From: Emticicia oligotrophica DSM 17448
Lineage (GTDB): Bacteria; Bacteroidota; Bacteroidia; Cytophagales; Spirosomataceae
DNA: 64,000 nt
NCBI RefSeq assembly: GCF_000263195.1
Contig: NC_018748.1
Location: 1,984,001 to 2,048,000, forward strand
Direction of reading: 5' to 3'
Below, piece by piece: positions 8,097 through 16,769 of the stretch. Each line of letters starts with the position of its first letter. Within the stretch, counting starts at the first letter, position 1. A model generated the notes under the pieces. That model ran no database searches and was not told the DNA's origin. It was given only the letters and a program-made list of their open reading frames with translations. A program made the position numbers and the translations under genes.

Positions 8097-10613
8097 CTAA
8101 TTATCTCTACTAACCTTACTTGCTCCACTGGTATTTGAGTCTAAATCTTCAAGTTTTCCGAAATCTACATGGCTTGCTCCGCTTGCCTCAACTTTGGCTT
8201 GTTTAATTTCCATTCGCGTGGCATTGATTTGGCAAGCTCCTGAAACATCAACATTGATTTTTTCAGCCGAGCCTCTTAAATCTGCTTTTGATGCACCCGA
8301 AGCATCGAATTCGATTTTACGAGCTTCTACATCAATAGCCGCTTTTGAAGCACCAGTTAGCTCGATGGCTAAGTCACGGTTTTTATCTTTGAATCCTAAT
8401 ACCTTGATTGTAGATGCACCCGAAACATCGAGTCTTTCTAAGGTTGGCAATGTGATATTGATTCTAATAGTGGAATTTCTGCGACCGAAAGAGAATTTAT
8501 CCTTATGGTCAATTTCGAGCGTATTTCCACGTAAATCAAAGTCTATATCATCTAAAACGTCTTGGTCGTCAGAATCGGCAATCACTTCAAATGAACTACC
8601 TTGACGAACGGTTACAACAAATGCACCCGCTACATTTAGTTTGTCAAAACCCTTCAAATCAGCGAATTTCTTTTGGTGTTGACCTTTTTGGTCGAAAACA
8701 TCGTAATCAAAAGCTGAATCTCCATCATCGTAATTACTCTCTCTGAGTGCTTCACGCTCTTCATCGCTTAATTTAGGACAATCACGACAAACCATACCAG
8801 AGTCACGCTTCATGACATACGTATATTTATCAACATCATCGCCATCAATATCAAAATCATGTTTGTTCCAATCTCTTCTATATACACTATGGTAGAAAGA
8901 CTTCGTGATTTTGAATGGTTTATCGAATGGAATGTAAAGAGTCATTTCAAGTTCTTGGCCACGGAAACGTGCATTTTCCGCAAGTTTAATTTTTTGGTCG
9001 AAAGTAAGCGTTGAATCTTTCTGTGAAAGATTATACACAATGTTCTTGGCATTATTTTCTGCTTCTGCACGAGTAGGGCCCGAGGATTCGAAACGTTGTT
9101 CTAATTTCAAATCTGTTCCATCATATCCTTCTAAATAAACTTCTACATCATCATTCACATGGAATTCGTCAAAATCATCTATTTGATTATTGTTAGCATC
9201 TAAAACCAAGGTTTTTCCTACCAAAGTAAAAGGATAATTTTTTACTTGTTCAACACGACCTTTCTTCTTGAAGTTAAGGGCATATTTAGTTGCTAAAATA
9301 CCCGTACCCATCAAACCCGCCAACCAAAGACCCAATAATGAAATCCAGAAATTACGGTTGCCGATTCGTCTGTTTGATAAAAGTGTAAGACCTGTCAATA
9401 AAAGTGCTAAAAATGGTGTGAACATTGCCAAGAAAGCGAAGAAACCAGCCATTGGGTGAATATCTTGCGAGAACATCTTGAATGGACTGTTATCAAAGAA
9501 TTCTGTTCCTTCAATACCTGAAGTTACCCCAAAGAAAGCCGCTACGGCTGCTACCACACCAACAATTGCCACTAATGAGAACAGCATTAACATTACACCA
9601 GCTAATACACGTGCAACTGGTCCGAGATGTTTCAAGATTTCACCTAAACCTTTGATAACCATACCCACCAATCTGAAAGGGAAAAGAAGCACTTTTGTTA
9701 AGCTATTTTCTGGAGCGTTTTTATCCACATTGATGCTTTCTTTGATATTTGTTTCTATATTCGATAAAGTTACAGGCTCACCTTTCATTTCCATTTTTTG
9801 GGTAAGTGTTTGTGCTTTTGGAGCCACAATCCAAAGAATGATATAAGCTAAGAATCCAGTACCAAATAAGAATACACCTAAAACAAATAATAAACGGATA
9901 ACGGTAGCATCTACGCCAAAGTATGCTCCTAAACCACTACATACGCCACCTAAAACCTTATCGTCATTATCGCGGTAAAACTTTTTGATTTTTTTGTCTT
10001 CATCGAGGTTATAGTTTGGTGGGAATACAATCCAACAAATAAAATAACCTAAAAATACAAATCCAGAGAACGGCCCAAAGTCTTCGCTGATTGGCGGAAG
10101 CCCCATGAATAGGAATAAGAAAATGATACGTACCCAAACCACATCAATATTGAAGTAGTGAGCCAATCCAGCTAAAACTCCACCTAAAGCTTTGCGTTTT
10201 ACATCGCGGTAGAGGCGTTTTGGTTGTGCGGACTGTGTGCTACCAGTTTGTGCTTGTGGATTTTCAGTGAATGTTTGGTTGTGTGTACCTGATTGCGAAC
10301 TGTTAGTTGCCGTTTGAGTACTATTTCTCAAGTCTTCTTCTTCTTCAATCGCCTCAAAATCAGCTACACTGCCCATTGATTTGATGAGGTCATTGACTGC
10401 CTCAGTTGTGATAACGGGTTGAACATCAGATTTTTGATTAGTCCAGAATTTTTCGGCAATACGTGCTTCAATATCTGAAACAATTTCTAGACTACCTTCG
10501 TAGCTCGAAAAATATTGTTTAATAGAAGCTAAGTAGTTGTTAAGCTTTTCGTAGGCATCTTCTTCAATATTGAAAACCATGCCGGCTATATTGATTTGAA
10601 TAGTCTTTTTCAT
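8097..10613 (-). CDS. PspC-domain membrane protein with C-terminal DUF2807 adhesin-like domain
   Basis: An 838-residue envelope protein. Residues 1-75 form a small soluble domain. Two PspC domains follow (about 130-195 and 205-265), each with the pattern LGGV.aGL..YF.vD..viR..f and a membrane helix ending in IvWIVaP or similar. A further block of about four membrane segments extends to ~440. The C-terminal ~180 residues are DUF2807, the 'head GIN' beta-helix, seen as repeating SGAS.v blocks such as VSGASTIKV, DASGASKADL and VSGACQINA. PspC proteins take part in envelope stress responses. The PadR regulator gene lies 106 bases upstream on the same strand and probably controls this gene. The gene order matches PadR-PspC pairs common in Bacteroidota. 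Confidence 0.88.
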   Translation of the reverse strand: MKKTIQINIAGMVFNIEEDAYEKLNNYLASIKQYFSSYEGSLEIVSDIEARIAEKFWTNQKSDVQPVITTEAVNDLIKSMGSVADFEAIEEEEDLRNSTQTATNSSQSGTHNQTFTENPQAQTGSTQSAQPKRLYRDVKRKALGGVLAGLAHYFNIDVVWVRIIFLFLFMGLPPISEDFGPFSGFVFLGYFICWIVFPPNYNLDEDKKIKKFYRDNDDKVLGGVCSGLGAYFGVDATVIRLLFVLGVFLFGTGFLAYIILWIVAPKAQTLTQKMEMKGEPVTLSNIETNIKESINVDKNAPENSLTKVLLFPFRLVGMVIKGLGEILKHLGPVARVLAGVMLMLFSLVAIVGVVAAVAAFFGVTSGIEGTEFFDNSPFKMFSQDIHPMAGFFAFLAMFTPFLALLLTGLTLLSNRRIGNRNFWISLLGLWLAGLMGTGILATKYALNFKKKGRVEQVKNYPFTLVGKTLVLDANNNQIDDFDEFHVNDDVEVYLEGYDGTDLKLEQRFESSGPTRAEAENNAKNIVYNLSQKDSTLTFDQKIKLAENARFRGQELEMTLYIPFDKPFKITKSFYHSVYRRDWNKHDFDIDGDDVDKYTYVMKRDSGMVCRDCPKLSDEEREALRESNYDDGDSAFDYDVFDQKGQHQKKFADLKGFDKLNVAGAFVVTVRQGSSFEVIADSDDQDVLDDIDFDLRGNTLEIDHKDKFSFGRRNSTIRINITLPTLERLDVSGASTIKVLGFKDKNRDLAIELTGASKAAIDVEARKIEFDASGASKADLRGSAEKINVDVSGACQINATRMEIKQAKVEASGASHVDFGKLEDLDSNTSGASKVSRDN

Positions 10614-10719
10614 TGTATTATGCTGAATGATTGAGCGATAGACTGAAGCAAAAATACTTCAGAGTACTTATCGGTTTATGTTCTGTTGTTAGAGATATTT
10701 TCAAATATTAGCAACCCCC

Positions 10720-11058
10720 TCAATCCTTTTGTTTTTTGCTGATAATTGTTGAAACCGATTCAGATAATTCGTTCCAAGTATTATTGAGGTTATCAAGGAA
10801 TACTTGGCCTGTATCGGTCAATACATAATATTTTCTTGGTGGCCCTGACGTCGATTCTACCCATTTATAATCTAATAAGCCTGCGTTTTTGAGGCGAGTT
10901 AGGAGCGGATAGAGCGTTCCCTCAACAACCATTATCTTAGCATTGATGAGCTCATATAAAATTTCGGAAGCGTAAATTTCGCCCCTCGAAATTATGTGCA
11001 GGATGCAGTACTCCAAAATACCCTTTCGCATCTGCACTTGTGCGTTTTCTAAATCCAT
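10720..11058 (-). CDS. PadR-family transcriptional regulator
   Basis: A 112-residue winged-helix regulator. The N-terminal part reads MRKGILEYCILHIISRGEIYASEI, then VVEGTLYPLLTRLKNAGLLDYKW, which is the PadR recognition-helix region and wing; SGPPRKYYVLTDTG completes the wing. The short C-terminal helix should mediate dimerisation. PadR proteins usually repress neighbouring or own genes and respond to stress or small molecules. It is followed on the same strand by the PspC/DUF2807 gene, its likely target, and is divergent from a histidine kinase gene across ~278 AT-rich bases that could hold shared operators. I could not identify a clear operator. Confidence 0.92.
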   Translation of the reverse strand: MDLENAQVQMRKGILEYCILHIISRGEIYASEILYELINAKIMVVEGTLYPLLTRLKNAGLLDYKWVESTSGPPRKYYVLTDTGQVFLDNLNNTWNELSESVSTIISKKQKD

Positions 11059-11336
11059 ATCTTTAATCCCTTATTTTTTCAAAAGGGGGAATTTAAAAAG
11101 TTTAAGTTTCCTTTATTTTCAGCAGCTTCTTTCCGAAGTTGACGATACAAAGATATAATAAGGTACTATGCAATGCAAGATACTTGGTGAAAGATTTTGT
11201 CTTTTTCTGATGAGTGGTAAAAAAGAATATATAAAAGACGTATTTTTGATGATAGAAAATTACATGATTTGTAGTAATATCATTTCCAAAAATCAATAAT
11301 TTAATAAAAGGCTATTACATTAAACATGAAGCAGTT

Positions 11337-12662
11337 ATGAAACATTTTTCGATAGGAGTATTGTGGCGGTTGGCCATGCTTACACTATTGTTGCTTACGG
11401 GAATAAACCTTGCAATGAGTAAACAGTGGTTGCCCGCTTCTTTATTAATTATATTGGCTGGAATCATGTTTTATATAACTTACAGCTACGTTGTTTCTGT
11501 AAACCGAAAGTTGGTTCGTTTTTTTGAATCAGTTCGTTATGCTGATTTTACAGTTAAGTTTAGGTCGGATAACAGTTTAGGCGAAAGTTTTCAGGAAATA
11601 AATCAACAACTAAATGCTGTACTAGATGCTTTTCGTCAAGCACGTGCCGAAAAAGAAGCCAATCTTCACTTTATTAATACCATTGTTCAGCATGTCAATG
11701 TGGGTTTACTGTCGTTTGATGCTTCTGGAAAGATTGAACTTATTAATAATGCAGCTTTCCGAACATTGGGTATTTATAGATTACGCAATATCAATGAATT
11801 AAATAATAATACGCACAATCGTTTATTTGAGATTCTGAAGGATTTACCTTCTGGCGGAAAGGCTCTTTATGAAACTTCTAAAGAGCAACAAATTACCATT
11901 AGCTCTACTACGGTAAGTTTACGCGGGAGAATCATTAAGCTAGTTTCCTTGCAAAATATTCAGTCAGAGTTGCAAGAAAAAGAATTAGATGCTTGGCAAA
12001 ATCTCACCAAGGTTTTACGCCACGAAATCATGAACTCCGTTACGCCAATCGTTTCATTAGCAAGCACGATGCGAGAAATTATCGAAATTGATTTATCCGA
12101 AAAAACGGAAATTAAAGAAACGGTCGATGATTTAAAAGAAGCTCTTCAAACTATCGAAAATCGAAGTAAAGGCATTATGAACTTTGTCAATGCTTATCGA
12201 GAATTTACAACAATTCCGAAACCAATTTTTGCAGAAACTACTGCTAAAACGCTGGTCGGCCAAGTGCTGAATCTGATTCAACCCCAATTAAAAAAGAAGC
12301 GAATTGTGTTAGAAACTGATTTAAAATATGATTTTTCTTTAGTTGTTGATGCTGAACATATTGAAATGGTCTTGATAAATCTGATGAAAAATGCCATTGA
12401 AGCAGTTGAAAATAAGCTAAATCCTGAAATTAGAATAAGATTGTATCAGGCCGATAATCAAAGGTTTATAGAAATCTCTGATAACGGAATCGGTATAGAG
12501 CCTGATGCTATCGAAAAGATTTTTATTCCATTTTTCACAACTAAAAAAACAGGTTCGGGCATTGGTTTGAGTCTTTCGCGGCAAATTATGCAAATGCATG
12601 GGGGAAATTTGAAGGTAGTTTCCAAATTGGGCGAAGGGACTAAATTTCTAGTTATCTTCTAA
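11337..12662 (+). CDS. Orphan membrane-bound sensor histidine kinase (NtrY-like)
   Basis: A 441-residue kinase. Two membrane helices lie at about 10-27 and 31-50, with almost no periplasmic loop, so it probably senses a membrane or cytoplasmic signal. A HAMP-like linker follows, then a PAS domain at about 107-190 (NVGLLSFDASGKIELINNA). The phosphoacceptor is His229 in LRHEIMNSVTPI, an H-box close to that of NtrY-type kinases. The ATPase domain shows the N box NLMKNAIEAV, G1 DNGIGI, F box FFTT and G2 GSGIGLSLS. No response regulator gene is adjacent. The start chosen is the ATG overlapping the end of a very short upstream reading frame; no strong ribosome site is visible. Confidence 0.9.
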   Translation: MKHFSIGVLWRLAMLTLLLLTGINLAMSKQWLPASLLIILAGIMFYITYSYVVSVNRKLVRFFESVRYADFTVKFRSDNSLGESFQEINQQLNAVLDAFRQARAEKEANLHFINTIVQHVNVGLLSFDASGKIELINNAAFRTLGIYRLRNINELNNNTHNRLFEILKDLPSGGKALYETSKEQQITISSTTVSLRGRIIKLVSLQNIQSELQEKELDAWQNLTKVLRHEIMNSVTPIVSLASTMREIIEIDLSEKTEIKETVDDLKEALQTIENRSKGIMNFVNAYREFTTIPKPIFAETTAKTLVGQVLNLIQPQLKKKRIVLETDLKYDFSLVVDAEHIEMVLINLMKNAIEAVENKLNPEIRIRLYQADNQRFIEISDNGIGIEPDAIEKIFIPFFTTKKTGSGIGLSLSRQIMQMHGGNLKVVSKLGEGTKFLVIF

Positions 12663-12716
12663 AATACATTTTCCATTAAATCAGAAGTTTAAATATATTT
12701 TCTAAAGAAAACCATG

Positions 12717-12724
12717 TATTTTTG
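12717..12724 (+). promoter_or_regulatory. Candidate Bacteroidota -7 element TATTTTTG
   Basis: Fits TAnnTTTG and lies 49 bases before the haloperoxidase-like gene start, immediately before a GC-rich hairpin that would be in the leader RNA. Confidence 0.4.
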
Positions 12725-12728
12725 TGAC

Positions 12729-12744
12729 GCCCCCAAGAGGGGGC
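12729..12744. repeat. GC-rich hairpin in the leader of the haloperoxidase-like gene
   Basis: GCCCCC (12729-12734) and GGGGGC (12739-12744) around AAGA. It stands out in an AT-rich gap. It resembles the CCCCCTT hairpins at 20403 and 20469. It has no T run. Confidence 0.55.
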
Positions 12745-12772
12745 AAACTAACCATTTACTTTAGTCTGAACA

Positions 12773-14098
12773 ATGAAACCTCTTAAAACCCTGCTAACAG
12801 TATTTGCGTTTGTGGCATTGACAAACGCCTGTAAGCAAAAAAGTGCTGCCGAGTATGCCGAGCAAGTAAACAATGCTGATTTTTATCATAGTTGTGTGAA
12901 TCAACTTACAGATGTAATCGTACATGATATTTTTACACCACCAGTTGCCAGTCGTATTTATTCTTACGCTACTTTGGCTGGCTATGAGGCCTTAGTTCAA
13001 GGAAATAAAGACTATCCTTCGATGGTTGGAAAAGTAAAAGACTTTAATGAAGCCCCAAAACCAGAAGCAGGAAAAGAGTATTGCTATCAGTTGGCTAGTA
13101 TTAAGGCTTTCATGACTGTTGCACGTGGTTTAACTTTTTCAGTTGATAGATATGATGCTTTCGAAAAAGATTTAGATAAGAAATTTGAAGCGGCTGGTGT
13201 GCCAAGCGAGGTAATTGAGCGTTCGGTTGCTTATGGAACAGAAATGGGAAAAGCTGTTTTGGCTTATGCTAAAAAAGATAATTACCCGCAGACACGTGGT
13301 TTACGCTATACTTTACAGAATAAACCAGGTACTTGGACACCAACACCTCCTTCGTATGCCGATGCCATTGAGCCGAACTGGGGAAAAATCAGACCAATGA
13401 TTATTGATTCTTCTTCTCAGTTTCTGCCACCTCCACCATTCAAGTATGATTTGGCTAAAACGAGCCCATTTATGAAAGAAGTTTTAGAAGTATATAATAT
13501 GGGTAATACCCTTTCAGAAGAACAAAAACGTATTGCTTGGTTCTGGGATGACAATGCTTTTGTGATGAACGTACAGGGGCACGTGATGTTTGCCGATAAA
13601 AAAATGACCCCTGGTGGGCACTGGTTAGCCATTGTACATACAGTATGTAAAGATAAGAAAGTAGATTTTGCGAAGTCGGCACAGGCCTATTTATTGGTTT
13701 CGATGGCATTACGTGATGCTTTTATTCAATGTTGGGAAACAAAATATCGTTTTCATAAAATTCGCCCAGAGACAATTATAAATGCAAGTGTAGATACGAA
13801 ATGGGTTCCATTTTTACAAACACCACCTTTCCCAGAATATACAAGCGGGCATAGTACAATTTCTGGAGCATCGGCTGAAGTACTTACAGAGTTATTCGGA
13901 GATAATGTAGCATTTACAGATTCTACAGAAGCTCGTTTTGGGCACGGTGTGGGTCAATTCAAATCATTTCAAGAAGCCGCAGATCAAGCATCAATTAGTC
14001 GTGTATATGGAGGTATTCACTTCCGTTCGGCTTGTGATGAAGGTTTGAAATCTGGTAAAGAAATTGGCAAGTTGGTTGTTCAGAAAGCACTGAAATAA
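12773..14098 (+). CDS. Vanadium-dependent haloperoxidase-like / PAP2-family lipoprotein
   Basis: A 441-residue protein with a lipoprotein-like N-terminus (cysteine at 20 after ALTNA). The acid-phosphatase/haloperoxidase signature is split as in the family: Lys324 and Arg331-Pro332 in KYRFHKIRPE, then SGH at 358-360 in EYTSGHST, then Ser409-Arg410 and His416 in SRVYGGIHFR. These residues bind vanadate in haloperoxidases or phosphate in PAP2 phosphatases. The length and long helical N-terminal half favour the haloperoxidase-like group. Sequence alone does not show which reaction is catalysed. It probably acts in the periplasm or at the surface. A monocistronic unit with its own promoter candidate and terminator. 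Confidence 0.85.
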   Translation: MKPLKTLLTVFAFVALTNACKQKSAAEYAEQVNNADFYHSCVNQLTDVIVHDIFTPPVASRIYSYATLAGYEALVQGNKDYPSMVGKVKDFNEAPKPEAGKEYCYQLASIKAFMTVARGLTFSVDRYDAFEKDLDKKFEAAGVPSEVIERSVAYGTEMGKAVLAYAKKDNYPQTRGLRYTLQNKPGTWTPTPPSYADAIEPNWGKIRPMIIDSSSQFLPPPPFKYDLAKTSPFMKEVLEVYNMGNTLSEEQKRIAWFWDDNAFVMNVQGHVMFADKKMTPGGHWLAIVHTVCKDKKVDFAKSAQAYLLVSMALRDAFIQCWETKYRFHKIRPETIINASVDTKWVPFLQTPPFPEYTSGHSTISGASAEVLTELFGDNVAFTDSTEARFGHGVGQFKSFQEAADQASISRVYGGIHFRSACDEGLKSGKEIGKLVVQKALK

Positions 14099-14121
14099 GA
14101 AAATATCTTTAGAATCTATAG

Positions 14122-14149
14122 AAAGGATTTGGCACTGGTCAAATCCTTT
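14122..14149 (+). terminator. Terminator after the haloperoxidase-like gene
   Basis: AAAGGATTTG (14122-14131) pairs with CAAATCCTTT (14140-14149) and runs into T-rich sequence. Confidence 0.85.
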
Positions 14150-14214
14150 TTTGTTGTTCAATAGATTTACACATGTCTAGAAGCTGACTTCTCGTCACAT
14201 ATAAAAAATAAATT

Positions 14215-14231
14215 CAAGACAATTTGTCATT
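14215..14231. promoter_or_regulatory. Operator-like inverted repeat, distal copy, upstream of hsp20
   Basis: CAAGACA-ATT-TGTCATT: the left arm and the TGTC of the right arm match the proximal copy at 14257-14273. The two copies start 42 bases apart, about four helical turns. It is not CIRCE-like. Confidence 0.5.
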
Positions 14232-14256
14232 TATTTTATTGTTGTATTTTTATTTT

Positions 14257-14273
14257 CAAGACAAAATGTCTTG
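14257..14273. promoter_or_regulatory. Operator-like inverted repeat, proximal copy, upstream of hsp20
   Basis: A perfect 7-base inverted repeat CAAGACA-AAA-TGTCTTG. It overlaps a weak -7-like TGTTTTTG (14272-14279), a position suited to a repressor. It lies about 90 bases before the hsp20 start. Confidence 0.55.
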
Positions 14274-14364
14274 TTTTTGTGAGTGGTACACAAATTGATG
14301 AATTGGAGTCATCGCTGCAATAAAGTGGCACCAATAAAGAAACAAACATTAAACAATAAAGATT

Positions 14365-14790
14365 ATGGCAACTTTAGTAAGAAATTTCGCACCAGTATTC
14401 CCAACAGTATTCGGAAACCTTTTGAACGATTTTGAACGTGTAGCTCCTGCTTATCAACAATCCTTCCCAGCTGTCAATGTTTTGGAAAACGAAAATGCTT
14501 TTAAGATTGAATTAGCAGCTCCGGGTTTGAAGAAAGAGGATTTCAAAGTAAATGTTCACGAAAACACATTGACTATCTCAACGGAGAAAAAAGAAGAAAC
14601 CGAAGAAACAGTAGGTAAATATACTCGCAAAGAATTTAACTTTAGCTCTTTCAAACGCTCATTCACATTACCAAAAACAGTGGATACTGATAAAATTGTA
14701 GCAACTTACATTGATGGTGTATTAGGCTTAGAATTACCTAAAAAAGAAGAAGCAAAGCCAAAAGAGCCTCGTTTAATTGAAATTGCTTAA
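14365..14790 (+). CDS. Hsp20/alpha-crystallin small heat-shock protein
   Basis: A 141-residue small heat-shock protein, a holdase that keeps unfolding proteins soluble in the cytoplasm. The alpha-crystallin domain spans roughly 33-125, beginning PAVNVLENENAFKIELAAPG and ending with the diagnostic IDGVLGLELPK. The C-terminal tail carries the I-x-I-like anchor LIEIA, which docks onto neighbouring subunits in the oligomer. It is a single gene with a strong terminator after it. Upstream are two copies of the inverted repeat CAAGACA-N3-TGTC, which probably control it. A chaperone/protease pairing with the downstream degQ-like gene is plausible in function, though the genes are separately promoted. 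Confidence 0.95.
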   Translation: MATLVRNFAPVFPTVFGNLLNDFERVAPAYQQSFPAVNVLENENAFKIELAAPGLKKEDFKVNVHENTLTISTEKKEETEETVGKYTRKEFNFSSFKRSFTLPKTVDTDKIVATYIDGVLGLELPKKEEAKPKEPRLIEIA

Positions 14791-14812
14791 TCAGCGTAGT
14801 TAATTTTAAAAG

Positions 14813-14843
14813 GCAAGGTATAGAAGCAAAATCTATACCTTGC
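14813..14843 (+). terminator. Terminator after hsp20
   Basis: GCAAGGTATAGA (14813-14824) pairs exactly with TCTATACCTTGC (14832-14843), followed by TTTTT. Confidence 0.9.
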
Positions 14844-14931
14844 TTTTTGCGTATCGAAGCGGGCTAAATATTAGTCGTTAAAATTTGTTAAAAATCGCAA
14901 AGAACACGAATTTTAGTCAATACTTTTACGT

Positions 14932-14939
14932 TAACTTTG
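14932..14939 (+). promoter_or_regulatory. Candidate Bacteroidota -7 element TAACTTTG for the degQ-like gene
   Basis: A perfect match to TAnnTTTG with a T-rich TTTTAG about 20 bases upstream. The start codon is 122 bases downstream, which would give a long leader. Confidence 0.55.
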
Positions 14940-15061
14940 CAATAAACAAAAGCAAACCTATTTCGTTATAAATACAAAGATTTGAATATACTTTACTAAT
15001 AATTGAATCAGAAAATCAGTTAGGTAAATAAGCATAAACTGTAAAATTAACGGTCAAGAAA

Positions 15062-16603
15062 ATGAATAGCAATTTAAAAACAGTCGGTATTGCAGTATTG
15101 AGCAGTATTGCAACAATTGGAGGCTTTCGTATGCTCGGCTTTGGTGGAAATGATGTAATTTTCAACGAAGCCTCAAAACCATCACTTGCACGCTTAGCAA
15201 ATTATGATGGTCCAGCGGGTGTTCCAGGCGATTTTACTTATGCGGCCGAACTCACAACTCCATCGGTAGTGCACATCAAAGCCAAATCAATTAGGGCAGT
15301 TTCTCAACAACGCTCAATTTTTGATGATTTCTTTGGCGGAGATAGCCCTTTTGGTCAATTTGGCCAGCCACGTAGTCAACAACAAGAATCATCAGGCTCG
15401 GGAGTAATCATCACAAACGATGGCTTTATCGCTACCAACAACCACGTAGTTGAAGGTGCAACAGAACTTGAAGTAGTAACAGCCGACCATAAATCATATA
15501 CTGCTAAGATTGTGGGTACTGACCCCTCTACTGATATTGCTGTTATCAAGGTTGAAGGTACAAAGCTACCTGCAATTACTTTCGCTAATTCAGATAATGT
15601 ACGTGTAGGTGAGTGGGTATTGGCGGTAGGAAATCCATTTAATTTAGAATCGACTGTTACGGCGGGTATCGTAAGTGCAAAAGGGCGTAGTATTGGTATT
15701 CTTTCAGAAAAGCAACAGCAACAAATGTATCGCCGTTATGGAGAAGATGGACGCCAGAGAACAAGCGATGCCATTGAATCATTTATTCAAACGGATGCTG
15801 CTGTAAACCCAGGTAATAGTGGTGGTGCATTGGTAAATTTGAAAGGTGAGTTAATTGGTATTAATACTGCCATTGCTAGTCCAAATGGTGCTTATGCTGG
15901 TTATGCTTTTGCAGTTCCTTCTGAAATCGTGAAAAAAGTAACAGCTGATATTGTGAAGTATGGAAATGTTCAGAGAGGATATTTGGGTATTAATTTAGTG
16001 GAACTAGATAGCAAGAAAGCAGAAGAGTTAAAGACCAAAACTGATGAAGGTATTTATGTAGCAGATGTTGTTGAAAATGGTGCAGCGAAAGCAGCAGGTA
16101 TCCAAAAAGGTGATGTAATTGTAAAAGTTGATGGAATTGAAACAAAAAGCGGTCCTAAATTGCAAGAAATGATAGGTCGTAAACGTCCGGGTGAGTCAAC
16201 AAAAGTAACAGTCAACCGTAATGGCTCATTGAAAGAATATGAGGTTACACTTCGTAATCGTGATGGTGGAAAAGATATTGTGAAAAATACGGTGGTTTCT
16301 GAAAATAAACTTTTCGAGCAACTTGGTATTGAATTATCAGAACTTTCTTCAAGCGAAAAACAACGCATGGGTATTCAAAATGGCGTAATTGTGAAGAAAA
16401 TTTATGAAGGAGACATTGCTGACTATACACAAATGCGTGAAGGTTTTGTGATTATGAAAGTAGGCGATAAACGCATTAATTCTGCCAATGATTTCAAAGC
16501 AGCTATTAAAGCAGCTAAAGAAAACGAAGAAGAGGGTGTAATGATTTGTGGTACTTATCAAAGCTCTTCTCGTACTACTTGCTACGGTATTAGCTTAGAA
16601 TAA
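15062..16603 (+). CDS. Do/DegQ (HtrA) family periplasmic serine endopeptidase
   Basis: A 513-residue HtrA-type protease-chaperone that degrades misfolded envelope proteins. The N-terminal hydrophobic segment (about 8-27) is a signal peptide or anchor. The trypsin-like domain has His128 (TNNHVVEG), Asp158 (PSTDIAV) and Ser253 (NPGNSGGAL) as catalytic triad. Two PDZ domains follow: the first around 300-395 (GYLGINLV, GIYVADVVENGAA) and a shorter second around 410-510 (GVIVKKIYEG, GFVIMKVGDKRI). The LA loop region contains the phenylalanine-rich stretch DDFFGGDSPFGQFG. It has its own promoter candidate and an unusual compound terminator. Confidence 0.95.
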   Translation: MNSNLKTVGIAVLSSIATIGGFRMLGFGGNDVIFNEASKPSLARLANYDGPAGVPGDFTYAAELTTPSVVHIKAKSIRAVSQQRSIFDDFFGGDSPFGQFGQPRSQQQESSGSGVIITNDGFIATNNHVVEGATELEVVTADHKSYTAKIVGTDPSTDIAVIKVEGTKLPAITFANSDNVRVGEWVLAVGNPFNLESTVTAGIVSAKGRSIGILSEKQQQQMYRRYGEDGRQRTSDAIESFIQTDAAVNPGNSGGALVNLKGELIGINTAIASPNGAYAGYAFAVPSEIVKKVTADIVKYGNVQRGYLGINLVELDSKKAEELKTKTDEGIYVADVVENGAAKAAGIQKGDVIVKVDGIETKSGPKLQEMIGRKRPGESTKVTVNRNGSLKEYEVTLRNRDGGKDIVKNTVVSENKLFEQLGIELSELSSSEKQRMGIQNGVIVKKIYEGDIADYTQMREGFVIMKVGDKRINSANDFKAAIKAAKENEEEGVMICGTYQSSSRTTCYGISLE

Positions 16604-16627
16604 GCATTTTCGGTTAAATAAACGCAT

Positions 16628-16672
16628 CGCACTTGTGTTTGATAAAACTTTTATCATCGCAAGTGCGTTTTT
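16628..16672 (+). terminator. Compound terminator after the degQ-like gene
   Basis: An outer stem CGCACTTG (16628-16635) / CAAGTGCG (16660-16667) encloses an inner stem TGATAAA (16640-16646) / TTTATCA (16650-16656), then TTTTT. A GTG here opens a longer frame for the next gene, but the hairpin makes that start unlikely. Confidence 0.85.
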
Positions 16673-16769
16673 CTATGCAAAGGCTAAGGTTTTTATCTTT
16701 TTAGCTATACATTTACACCTTAGTTGGCAATTAGACACTTTTTATACAGCATATTATTCAGATTTTTTG

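Noticed and set aside
8194-9846. Long open frames antisense to the PspC/DUF2807 gene
   Set aside because: They mirror the repetitive coding strand; composition is serine/alanine-rich and there is no family pattern.
14215-14273. CIRCE heat-shock operator before hsp20
   Set aside because: The arms do not match TTAGCACTC/GAGTGCTAA; the repeat is a different sequence.
16635-16769. N-terminal extension of the M16-like protein from a GTG
   Set aside because: The GTG lies in the stem of the degQ terminator and the added residues have no family counterpart.
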